A stretch of DNA of 15,138 bases from JBFWNZ01 sp050250795 (GTDB lineage: Bacteria; Pseudomonadota; Alphaproteobacteria; UBA8366): the NCBI GenBank assembly GCA_050250795.1, contig JBFWNZ010000057.1, positions 1 to 15,138 on the forward strand, written 5' to 3'. Below are positions 6,252-12,118 of this stretch, in pieces. The stretch's first letter is position 1; every line of letters starts with the position of its first letter. The translations under genes were made by a program, and so were the position numbers. The notes beneath the pieces are model-generated. The model did no database searches. It was not told the origin of the DNA and worked only from the letters and a program-made list of their open reading frames with translations.

Positions 6252-7108
6252 GGTTCGCCTTCATTGCCAAGCACCGCCACATCTGGCCGGTCAGCTGGCT
6301 GTGCGAGGTGCTGGAGGTTTCGCGTTCCGGCTTTCACGCCTGGCTCAGTCGTCCGACCAGCATCCGCGAGATCCATGATGCCAAGCTCGTCCTGGCGATC
6401 GAGACGAGCTTCAAGGCCAGCGACAGGACCTATGGCGCCCGTCGCATCTGGCGGGATGTGCTTGAGGAGGGCTTGGCCTGCGGGCTTCACCGGATCGAGC
6501 GACTGATGCGGCTGAATGCTCTGAGGGCGCGGCCCAGACGCCGCGGCAAGCCCAGGGACGATGGGGAACGGTCGGTGATCGCGGACAACATCCTGGACCG
6601 GGACTTCCAGGCAGCGCGGCCGAACCAGAAGTGGCTGGCCGACTTTACCTACATCTGGACCGCAGAAGGCTGGCTGTATGTCGCAGTCGTACTGGACTTG
6701 TTCTCCCGCCGTGTGGTCGGCTGGTCCATGAAGGCCGACCGGGATGCGTCACTGGTCATGGACGCCTTGATGATGGCCGTCTGGCGACGTGGGAAGGCCG
6801 ATGCCCTGCTCCATCATTCGGATCAGGGATCGCAATACACCAGTGAGCAGTTCCAGCGCCTGCTGGCCGACAACGCGATCACCTGCTCGATGAGCAGGGC
6901 CGGCAATGTCTGGGATAACTCCGCGATGGAGAGCTTCTTTTCATCGCTGAAGACGGAGCGCATTGCCCGCAAGGTCTACCGCACCCGCGATGAGGCCAGG
7001 GCCAATGTCTTCGATTACATCGAGCGCTTCTACAATCCGAGAAGACGCCATTCGAAGCTGGGCTACCTCAGCCCCATGGCATTCGAGGCCCAAGCCATGC
7101 AAACCTAA
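6248..7108 (+). CDS. IS3-family transposase OrfB (DDE catalytic domain)
   Basis: This 286-aa retroviral-type integrase-fold transposase has catalytic residues visible as D132 (LADFTYIW), D192 (HHSDQGSQYTS) and E228 (WDNSAMESFFSSLKTE). The D-to-E spacing is exactly 35 residues, the IS3 hallmark. An N-terminal HTH_21-like region (TYGARRIWRDVLEEG) precedes it. OrfB is probably made mainly as an OrfAB fusion by -1 frameshifting at 6227-6233, although the ATG at 6248 could also be used by translational coupling. The frame is intact, so the copy may be active. Confidence 0.93.
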   Translation: MRFAFIAKHRHIWPVSWLCEVLEVSRSGFHAWLSRPTSIREIHDAKLVLAIETSFKASDRTYGARRIWRDVLEEGLACGLHRIERLMRLNALRARPRRRGKPRDDGERSVIADNILDRDFQAARPNQKWLADFTYIWTAEGWLYVAVVLDLFSRRVVGWSMKADRDASLVMDALMMAVWRRGKADALLHHSDQGSQYTSEQFQRLLADNAITCSMSRAGNVWDNSAMESFFSSLKTERIARKVYRTRDEARANVFDYIERFYNPRRRHSKLGYLSPMAFEAQAMQT

Positions 7109-7186
7109 CCAAGCGTCCACGAAACCGGCAGCAGGCCACTCCTCGTGGGTGGCGGTGTGATCTGATTCTCTTGTCGAAGGGACGGC

Positions 7187-8296
7187 ATGGGGGAGCGGAC
7201 GATGCGGGGCGAGGATGGCCGAAGCGGCAGCTTGTTCAGCTACGTGGACCTGGAGGCTCGGGTTCCGGCGTCGCACCCTCTACGGACCATTCGAAGCCTC
7301 GCTGACGAAGCGCTGGCCGGGTTGTCGGCGGCGTTGCGGGGGCTTTACTCGCACACTGGTCGGCCGGGCATCGCCCCGGAACGTCTGCTGAGAGCGTTGC
7401 TGTTGCAGGCGTTCTATTCGATCCGCTCCGAACGTCGGCTGATGGCCGAGTTGGAGTACAACCTGCTCTACCGCTGGTTTGTTGGCCTCGGCATCGACGA
7501 CCCGGTGTGGGACGCGACGGTGTTCTGCAAGAACCGCGACCGGCTACTGGCGGGCGAGGTGGCGCGGCGCTTCCTCGCCTCGGTGTTGGCCTTGCCGCAG
7601 GTAAAGCGGCTTCTGTCGGACGAGCACTTCTCAGTTGACGGCACGCTGATCGAGGCCTGGGCCTCGGTCAAGAGCTACCGGCCACGCGACGGATTGGACG
7701 GCGATGGCGGTTCCGGCGGCGGTGGGGGCAACGCCGAACGCGACTTCCATGGCGAGACCTGGTCGAACGAGACCCACCGCTCGACCACCGACGCCGATGC
7801 CCGGCTCTACCGCCAGGGCCGGAACAAGGAAGCCCGGCTCTGCTATCTCGGCCACGCGCTGATGGAGAACCGCAACGGCCTGGTGGTGGATGGGCTGGTC
7901 AGCCGGGCGACCGGCGAGGCTGAGCGGCTGGCGGCCGAGGCGATGCTGCTGCGTCGGCGGAACCGGCATCGACGGATCACGCTCGGCGCCGACAAGGCCT
8001 ATGACGCCGCCGACTTCGTCGCCACCTGCAAAAGCGTCTGGGTGACGCCGCATGTGGCGCGCAACACATCGCGGCGGCGCTCCAACATCCCCGCCGACGT
8101 TGCCGGAAGCGGCGGCTACGCCGCCAGTCAGAAGCTGCGCAAGCGCATCGAGGAAGTATTCGGCTGGGTGAAGACAATCGCTGGTCAGGAAAAGACCCGC
8201 CACCGCGGCCTGGACAGGGTCGATTGGCAGTTCACCCTGGCGCTGGCCGCCTACAACCTGATCCGAATACCCAGGCTGCTGGCGGCGCCGACATGA
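7187..8296 (+). CDS. IS5-family transposase
   Basis: This 369-aa transposase has the DUF772-type N-terminal domain (SHPLRTIRSLADEAL ... RPGIAPERLLRALLLQAFYSIRSERRLMAELEYNLLYRWFVGL) and a DDE catalytic core. The core has D151 in SVDGTLIEAWAS, D269 in LGADKAYDAADF and E322/E323 in RKRIEEVFGWVK. A glycine-rich linker (DGDGGSGGGGGN, about 171-182) precedes the RDFHGE segment, as in this subgroup. The start may be the ATG at 7187 or the ATG at 7202, which has GGGGGAG close upstream. The frame is intact. It lies 48 bp after the IS3 right end, so IS3 may have inserted next to or into its left terminus. I could not define reliable inverted repeats; a weak match pairs about 7161-7180 with 8338-8358. 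Confidence 0.9.
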   Translation: MGERTMRGEDGRSGSLFSYVDLEARVPASHPLRTIRSLADEALAGLSAALRGLYSHTGRPGIAPERLLRALLLQAFYSIRSERRLMAELEYNLLYRWFVGLGIDDPVWDATVFCKNRDRLLAGEVARRFLASVLALPQVKRLLSDEHFSVDGTLIEAWASVKSYRPRDGLDGDGGSGGGGGNAERDFHGETWSNETHRSTTDADARLYRQGRNKEARLCYLGHALMENRNGLVVDGLVSRATGEAERLAAEAMLLRRRNRHRRITLGADKAYDAADFVATCKSVWVTPHVARNTSRRRSNIPADVAGSGGYAASQKLRKRIEEVFGWVKTIAGQEKTRHRGLDRVDWQFTLALAAYNLIRIPRLLAAPT

Positions 8297-8957
8297 CCGC
8301 CTTCACCGAGCAGCCCAACAGACCGGGTCTTCCTGCCGCCGTTCAAAGGAAATCCGCAGGCCAGACCCGATCCAACGTCGCGCGCCACCCAGCCGAACTT
8401 GAATCGTTCACATCGACCAGTTTTTCAGCAAGCTGCTAAGTCCGCGCGCACTTAGAAGGTCAACCAAAGTCAACCTGGTCAACTTGGTCAACCTTGTTTG
8501 AAAGGGATACAACTACCGCGTTCCCGCCGCCCCGCCACCCGCGTTCAAGACGAGCCGGAAAGGACCCTGATGCGGCTCAGTCTGTGAATCGGCGCCGAAC
8601 CATAACCCCGGCTGCCATACCTTCAATCCCCGTATTCTGCGATATCGGGTTCATAAAAACGGGTCGTTATATCCGCGACTTCGCCAGCGATATGGCTGCC
8701 TTGGCCAGCGTCAGCCGAAAACTCTCGGCATGCTGTGCGCAATCGATCCGGGTAGACGATATTTCAGCCGAGCTGACGAAGATCCAGCACAGAAGCGCCT
8801 CGCGCTGGACATTTCTCGGTTTCTCGAGTGGTTAAATGACAATTGAACATACGAAGCGAAATGACCGCCGCTGCTCATTCCCAATTCATTATATAATCGC
8901 CAAACTCGCTGTGCTACACATCGGAGTGTTGATCCATTCTACTCGATAGGAGATTTT
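8297..8957. other. gene-poor stretch after the IS5 transposase
   Basis: No gene can be supported. The stretch contains the unresolved right end of the IS5-family element, the 9-bp GTCAAC repeats at 8459-8498, and a 113-codon open frame (8494-8835) without ribosome site, ATG or recognisable protein. A TATAAT at 8892-8897 could be the -10 box for the 95-aa gene, but no good -35 box lies at the right distance. Confidence 0.5.
8458..8498. repeat. four ~9-bp GTCAAC-type tandem repeats
   Basis: GTCAAC starts at 8459, 8469, 8478 and 8487, each extended as GGTCAACC(T)TG with small variation (spacing 10, 9, 9). The period equals that of the ATGAGGGTT repeats further left, but the sequence is unrelated. 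Iteron-like. Confidence 0.65.
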
Positions 8958-9245
8958 ATGCCCCGTAAGGCTGATCAAACGGTCAACGAATCCTCACTGA
9001 GCAAGGGTCAGATGCGGAAGTTGACAGCGCTGCGCAAATCTCTGGGCGACGCGATCGCCGACAAGGCTTTTACAGCGTGGATAGAAACTGTTGGCACGCA
9101 TGAAGCCGTGTCCCAGGACCCTGGGGCAGACACGATTTTGGACTTACTCGCGCCCAAGGTTCTGGCCGGTGAGATTAAGATACCGCGCGGAGGCTACATC
9201 ATTCGCCGTGGTCATGGTCGGGTGATCGTCGAACGCGCGAGCTGA
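8958..9245 (+). CDS. hypothetical protein (95 aa) of the mobile region
   Basis: The ATG at 8958 has a good ribosome site (AGGAG, 7 nt upstream), and the frame has normal protein composition, so I consider it a real gene. The N-terminal half is basic and helical (LSKGQMRKLTALRKSLGDAIADKAFTAWIE, split here around residues 14-43). The C-terminal part ends with a short glycine/arginine-rich segment, GGYIIRRGHGRVIVERAS. No signal peptide or membrane segment is present. I cannot name its family with confidence; small proteins of this look occur beside serine recombinases in alphaproteobacteria. Here a recombinase relic lies 270 bp downstream, pointing towards the gene. Two stem-loops follow the stop codon and may end or stabilise its mRNA. 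Confidence 0.65.
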   Translation: MPRKADQTVNESSLSKGQMRKLTALRKSLGDAIADKAFTAWIETVGTHEAVSQDPGADTILDLLAPKVLAGEIKIPRGGYIIRRGHGRVIVERAS

Positions 9246-9252
9246 GGTCTGT

Positions 9253-9300
9253 GCTGCGTAAGCCTCTCGCACCCAGTATGTTGGGGTGGCTTACGTCAGC
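9253..9300 (+). other. strong stem-loop just after the 95-aa gene
   Basis: CGTAAGC (9257-9263) pairs with GCTTACG (9289-9295). The stem extends through GCTG/CAGC past a bulged T, and an inner CACCC/GGGTG helix closes a 9-nt loop. It starts 7 bp after the stop codon at 9245. No T-run follows, so it may be a stabilising or processing structure rather than a classic terminator. Confidence 0.55.
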
Positions 9301-9345
9301 GCGTTTGCCATAGCCATAACGGGTGCCTAGTCATACCAGTTCTTA

Positions 9346-9375
9346 GGGGGAGAGCGAAGGGGGTCGCTCTTCCCC
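9346..9375 (+). terminator. 12-bp hairpin, probable terminator
   Basis: GGGGGAGAGCGA pairs fully with TCGCTCTTCCCC (one G-U) around AGGGGG. It is followed by TTACTT, a weak U-tract. It is the second hairpin downstream of the 95-aa gene. Confidence 0.5.
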
Positions 9376-9511
9376 TTACTTATGGGGAAAAGTGAATTTT
9401 GCCATGAGTGCGGTGGCTAGTCATCTTCCATAGCTCTTCTCTACAGGAGCGGGAGTGGAAGATCCGTGTTTCTGAAGGTCACCGGTTCGAATTTGGCAGG
9501 GGCGCTATCAC

Positions 9512-9844
9512 CTATTTATGATCGCAAGCCCACCTTGAGCCTTGATTCTGTCTGGGAAAACTAAGTGTTTGAAACCCCGGGTTTCGGCCGTACTCCAATG
9601 CCTCAAGGAAAGCCAGTCTTAGGATTGTTTTTCTCTCCACAAGATCGCCATTTCGCTGGATGCTTCGAGGGCTTGAAAGAAACGAAAGCGCGAGTTTTAA
9701 CAACTCCTCCCGTATCAGTCTGGGTTTTCCGCTCGCCGCCAGATTTCCTGACAGGGAGCATTCTCTCGCTCTAGATTTTTTGCGCGCTATCAGGCGCGCT
9801 TCTATCTCTATTTCAAGCCGGACTTCAAGGGTTTCTCTGTCTTT
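9512..9844 (-). pseudogene. C-terminal relic of a second serine recombinase
   Basis: Between two in-frame stops the minus strand encodes 110 residues with the C-terminal signature of the long serine recombinases common in alphaproteobacteria. There is a charged coiled-coil (ETLEVRLEIEIEARLIARK), then LAASGKPR, then LLKLALSFLSSPR, then GDLVERKTILRLAFLEALEYGRNPGF. In that family this region typically reads FLxNPWKLW...RxxVLRLAF...Y.RNEGFRTP. No start codon or catalytic domain is present, and upstream sequence is closed by a TAG at 9845-9847, so the gene is a decayed remnant. It is clearly different in sequence from the intact recombinase at 2695-4314, implying a separate integration event. Assignment is from motif memory, not a search. 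Confidence 0.6.
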
Positions 9845-10202
9845 CTAGCCTGCAAGCCGCATGTTCCAAGCGTCCTGAAACATCGCCATAACGACCTTAA
9901 ACAGCTCGGTGACGGAGCAACTCTGCGCGGATTGGATGCGGGCCGATCAAGCGATCAAGTGGCTTACCGCGCCCCCTAACCCCCCCCACCCCGCAGGGTT
10001 TGGAGACTTGCCTCTGTAGCGGGCGATTGATTCCGGGTTTGGGGATACTTGATTCCGGAGCACAAAAAAGCGCGACGCGTATGCCGATGAGAACCTTCTT
10101 ATAGGCGTCCGAAAGCAGTCCGAGAAGCCTCTGGGAGCCGCAGCTCCAGCGTGACGCTCCACCCCCGCTGACGATCAGCTCCGGCGCAACCTTGGCCGTG
10201 CC
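9845..10202. other. non-coding debris between recombinase relic and spanin-like genes
   Basis: Several long overlapping open frames exist but none has a ribosome site or family signature. The sequence includes an unusual CCCCCTAACCCCCCCCACCCC tract near 9970 (8 consecutive Cs). Fragments on the minus strand look faintly protein-like, so decayed genes are possible. Nothing can be called. Confidence 0.4.
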
Positions 10203-10448
10203 GTGGCCGCGAGGGTAAAGGTGGTTTCGACCGCCTCGACGTCGAAGCCGGCGAAGGTGTCGCGGACCGCCGTTGTCCTGTTCCTGCTGTCGATCCGTCG
10301 CGCCGGTGAGCCCGTCGGCCGAATGGCGGAACGCCTCGAAACTGCGGAGAAGTCCAATGATGTTCAATGCCGGATGCTGGACGCTGCGGCTCGCCGCCCT
10401 CGCGATCGTGACGAACTGGCTGAGCGGCTGCGCGACGAGCGCTTCTGA
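10203..10448 (+). CDS. possible phage Rz-like inner-membrane spanin (N-terminus unsure)
   Basis: The frame ends with a helical charged segment (RMAERLETAEKSNDVQ, then AAARRPRDRDELAERLRDERF). This resembles the C-terminal ends of alphaproteobacterial phage i-spanins, which commonly finish in a LRDGxF-like motif. A short hydrophobic stretch (TAVVLFLLSI, about residues 22-31) could be the membrane anchor, but the 40 N-terminal residues look atypical and start only with GTG, so the 5' part may be disrupted. Its 3' end overlaps the next gene out of frame by 92 nt, the nested arrangement known from Rz/Rz1 pairs. i-Spanins link to outer-membrane o-spanins to fuse the envelope at lysis. Function is inferred chiefly from this arrangement. 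Confidence 0.4.
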   Translation: MAARVKVVSTASTSKPAKVSRTAVVLFLLSIRRAGEPVGRMAERLETAEKSNDVQCRMLDAAARRPRDRDELAERLRDERF

Positions 10449-10620
10449 ATCGAGGATCGTCACCGTTTGCCCACCCGTGGTCGAATACAGCCGCGAGTTC
10501 CAGGCGCGTGCAGCCGACGAGCTTGATCTTCTTCCGGAGGAATCGGCGATCGCCGAGATGCTGAGCGATTATGCCGTGATGCGGGCTCAGGTTCGGGCGT
10601 GCAGAACGGCTGGTGATTAA
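10357..10620 (+). CDS. probable phage Rz1-like outer-membrane lipoprotein (o-spanin)
   Basis: This is an 87-aa protein from the ATG at 10357, preceded by GGAG 7 nt upstream. The N-terminus is a lipoprotein signal peptide with lipobox LSGC (Cys25). The mature part reads CPPVVEYSREFQ, then ARAADELDLLPEESAIAEML, then DYAVMRAQVRAC. It is like small lipoproteins found in lysis cassettes of alphaproteobacterial phages. It starts inside the preceding Rz-like gene in another frame. The protein would sit in the outer membrane and complete host lysis with its partner. No other lysis or virion genes remain nearby, so it is probably a prophage leftover. An alternative is an unrelated small lipoprotein. 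It converges on merR, 18 bp away. Confidence 0.6.
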   Translation: MMFNAGCWTLRLAALAIVTNWLSGCATSASESRIVTVCPPVVEYSREFQARAADELDLLPEESAIAEMLSDYAVMRAQVRACRTAGD

Positions 10621-10638
10621 GGCGTTCGCAGCGCTGGC

Positions 10639-11055
10639 TCATTTTCCGGAAAGTGTCTCCAGCACGGGACAATCGGGCACCTCGTCGCCGGAACACCACG
10701 CCGCGGTTGATGCCAGAACCTTCTCGATACGTTTGAGATCGGCGATTTTGGCGCGCACATTGGCAAGGTGACGCTCAGTCCGTTCCTTCACCTCGGCGCA
10801 GGTCTGTGTTCCACTGTCCACCAAACCAAGGAGACCCCGGATTTCGTCGATGGAGAAGCCCAGTTCGCGCGCGCGCAGGATGAAGCACAGCCGCGAGACA
10901 TGGTCCTCGTCATAGACCCGGTAGCCAGCCGCGGTGCGGGGAGGGGCGGGTAGCATGCCGATCTTCTCGTAATAGCGGATGGTCTCGAGGTTGCAGCCCG
11001 TACGCCGCGCTAGCTCGGCCCGCTGCAAACCCTTCCCAATAACGTGATCGGCCAT
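10639..11055 (-). CDS. merR: mercury-responsive transcriptional regulator MerR
   Basis: This 138-aa regulator has a MerR-family winged helix-turn-helix (about residues 10-50: LARRTGCNLETIRYYEKIGMLP, followed by PRTAAGYRVYDEDH). The coiled-coil dimerisation helix covers roughly 85-118. The three Hg(II)-binding cysteines are C86, C121 and C130, with spacings of 35 and 9 identical to the classic C82/C117/C126. That makes mercury rather than copper or lead the expected inducer. It would repress merTPFA without Hg(II) and untwist the promoter with it. It is divergent from merT, and both starts flank the operator at 11076-11090. Confidence 0.95.
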   Translation of the reverse strand: MADHVIGKGLQRAELARRTGCNLETIRYYEKIGMLPAPPRTAAGYRVYDEDHVSRLCFILRARELGFSIDEIRGLLGLVDSGTQTCAEVKERTERHLANVRAKIADLKRIEKVLASTAAWCSGDEVPDCPVLETLSGK

Positions 11056-11069
11056 TTCCTCGAAACCTC

Positions 11070-11100
11070 TTGAGCCTGTAGTTACTACAGACTTTACCTT
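11070..11100 (+). promoter_or_regulatory. mer promoter and MerR operator
   Basis: The -35 box TTGAGC (11070-11075) and the -10 box TACCTT (11095-11100) are separated by 19 bp, the overlong spacing that MerR proteins correct. The spacer holds a perfect dyad CTGTAG-TTA-CTACAG (11076-11090). It lies 25 bp before merT and 15-20 bp from the divergent merR start, so MerR bound here also autoregulates. Confidence 0.85.
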
Positions 11101-11124
11101 AAATCAGAACAAGGGCGAGGACGC

Positions 11125-11520
11125 ATGACTCTCACACGAGCGGAAACAGAGGCACTTCAGTCTGATGACGCTGTAGACCGGAAGAAAAGCTGGTTTGCCG
11201 CAGGGGGCGTCATCGGCGCCGTTCTGGCCTCGACCTGCTGCATCGCGCCGCTCGCTCTCTTGATGCTGGGCGTGTCCGGCGCGTGGATCGGCACCCTGAC
11301 GGCGCTGGAACCCTACAAGCCGTACTTCGCAGCGGTGGCGCTGATCTTTATCGGGCTCGGCTTCCGGCAGGTTTATTTCAAGGCCAAGCCCGCCTGTGTC
11401 GATGGATCGTACTGCGCCAAGCCGCAATCCACCCTCATCACCAAGACCGCACTCTGGCTGGCGACCGCTCTGGTCCTTCTGGCCCTGACGATCAACTGGT
11501 GGGCGCCACTCTTCTACTAA
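11125..11520 (+). CDS. merT: mercuric ion transporter MerT
   Basis: This 131-aa inner-membrane protein has three hydrophobic segments (about 23-50, 66-83 and 106-125). The first carries the vicinal pair C38-C39 (STCCIAPLALL) that takes Hg(II) from MerP. The cytoplasmic loop has the second pair, C91 and C97 (KPACVDGSYCAKP), that passes it towards MerA. The GAGG ribosome site is 4 nt before the ATG. It is the first gene of the operon, and merP starts 12 bp after its stop. Confidence 0.95.
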   Translation: MTLTRAETEALQSDDAVDRKKSWFAAGGVIGAVLASTCCIAPLALLMLGVSGAWIGTLTALEPYKPYFAAVALIFIGLGFRQVYFKAKPACVDGSYCAKPQSTLITKTALWLATALVLLALTINWWAPLFY

Positions 11521-11532
11521 GGAGCAATCGAT

Positions 11533-11865
11533 ATGAAACGACCTCTTATTCTCGCTGCCGTACTGTTCGCCGTGGGCGGCTTCGGCGCCCTGAGCCTGAC
11601 GGCTATCCCGTCCGTTTCCGCCCAGACCGCCGCCACCCAGGTCGCCGCCGTGCAGCCGGCGATCTTCGCGGTCGAAAACATGACCTGCGCGCTCTGCCCG
11701 GTCACGGTCAAGAAGGCGATGGAGCAGGTCGACGGGGTGCGATCGGTCGAGATCGACTTCGCGGCCAAGACGGCGACCGTTGCCTTCGATCCGTCGGTCA
11801 CAAGCATCGAGGCCATTGCCGCGGCCTCGACCGATGCAGGCTACCCCGCCTCGGTCAGGGGTTAG
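11533..11865 (+). CDS. merP: periplasmic mercury-binding protein MerP
   Basis: This 110-aa protein has an N-terminal signal peptide (hydrophobic residues about 5-25, probable cleavage after SVSA near residue 30) and one heavy-metal-associated domain. The metal site is MTCALC (C52 and C55), followed by VKKAMEQVDGVRSVEIDF, the usual ferredoxin-like fold of HMA domains. It scavenges Hg(II) in the periplasm and hands it to MerT. Ribosome site AAGGAGC precedes the ATG, and the merF reading frame begins 10 bp after the stop. Confidence 0.95.
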   Translation: MKRPLILAAVLFAVGGFGALSLTAIPSVSAQTAATQVAAVQPAIFAVENMTCALCPVTVKKAMEQVDGVRSVEIDFAAKTATVAFDPSVTSIEAIAAASTDAGYPASVRG

Positions 11866-11875
11866 GCCGGAGCCG

Positions 11876-12118
11876 ATGAAGGACGTCACCATCCTGAAGA
11901 CGGGCATCGCCGGCTCGGTTATCGCCGCCATCTGCTGAGCAACGCCGGTCTTGGTGATCGCGCTGGGCGCCATTGGGCTGTCGTCCTCGCTCGGCTGGAT
12001 CGACTATGTGCTAGTCCCCGCACTCGCGGTCTTTCTGGCGATGACAGCCTATGGCCTCTGGCGGTGGCAGCGGCCTGTTGCGCAGACGAAACGCAAACCA
12101 CCAAGGAAAGCGCCTGAC
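11876..12118 (+). pseudogene. merF: MerF mercury transporter with in-frame TGA at a conserved cysteine; frame open into merA
   Basis: Reading from the ATG at 11876 gives MKDVTILKTGIAGSVIAAIC, TGA, ATPVLVIALGAIGLSS and a second membrane helix, an obvious MerF. MerF normally has two adjacent cysteines here (CC-x-TPVLV) that bind Hg(II); the first is kept (codon 20, TGC) and the second is TGA (11936-11938). Beyond it the frame has no decay and no stop, and it runs directly into MerA, whose own MGDCC could mimic the C-terminal cysteine pair of MerF. The simplest view is a recent nonsense mutation (TGC to TGA), leaving a 20-residue peptide. Selenocysteine insertion is possible in principle, as a hairpin with a suitable loop lies at 11952-11972. 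Neither can be decided here. Confidence 0.8.

Larger units (their letters stand above)
5898..7138 (+). mobile_element. IS3-family insertion sequence, 1241 bp, apparently complete
   Basis: Perfect inverted repeats of about 25 bp bound the element: 5897-5921 reads GTGGCCTGCTGCC..., and its reverse complement is at 7115-7139. With the usual TG...CA ends the element is 5898-7138. Inside are the two overlapping frames orfA and orfB with an intact DDE site and a slippery heptamer. No target-site duplication is seen: the left flank is CATGG and the right flank CTCCT. This suggests a deletion or recombination after insertion. It lies in repeat copy 2 and abuts the IS5-family element. Confidence 0.9.
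9246..9511. other. structured non-coding stretch with a tRNA-like fragment
   Basis: Besides the two hairpins, there is an 8-bp perfect inverted repeat, ATCTTCCA (9423-9430) / TGGAAGAT (9456-9463). Bases 9464-9502 resemble a tRNA 3' half (TCTGAAGGTCACCGG, TTCGAAT, then AGGGGCGC), but T-stem pairing is poor and there is no CCA. It may be the remnant of a tRNA used as an attachment site, as it sits right behind the C-terminus of the recombinase relic. No gene is visible. Confidence 0.4.

Noticed and set aside
7139..8441. Terminal inverted repeats of the IS5-family element
   Set aside because: Only a weak 8 of 11 match was found between about 7161 and 8358; not enough to set boundaries.
8494..8835. 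113-codon frame
   Set aside because: It starts only with TTG inside the GTCAAC repeats, has no ribosome site, and no recognisable sequence.
9782..9799. GCGCGC-TATCAG-GCGCGC hairpin as a terminator
   Set aside because: The T-run precedes the hairpin on the plus strand and becomes an A-run on the minus strand, so it has the wrong polarity, and it lies inside the recombinase relic.
9897..10463. 188-codon minus-strand frame
   Set aside because: It overlaps the spanin-like genes antisense, and its parts look unrelated to each other. A decayed gene piece (DTFAGFDVEAVETTF in another frame, about 10175-10290) is possible but unsupported.
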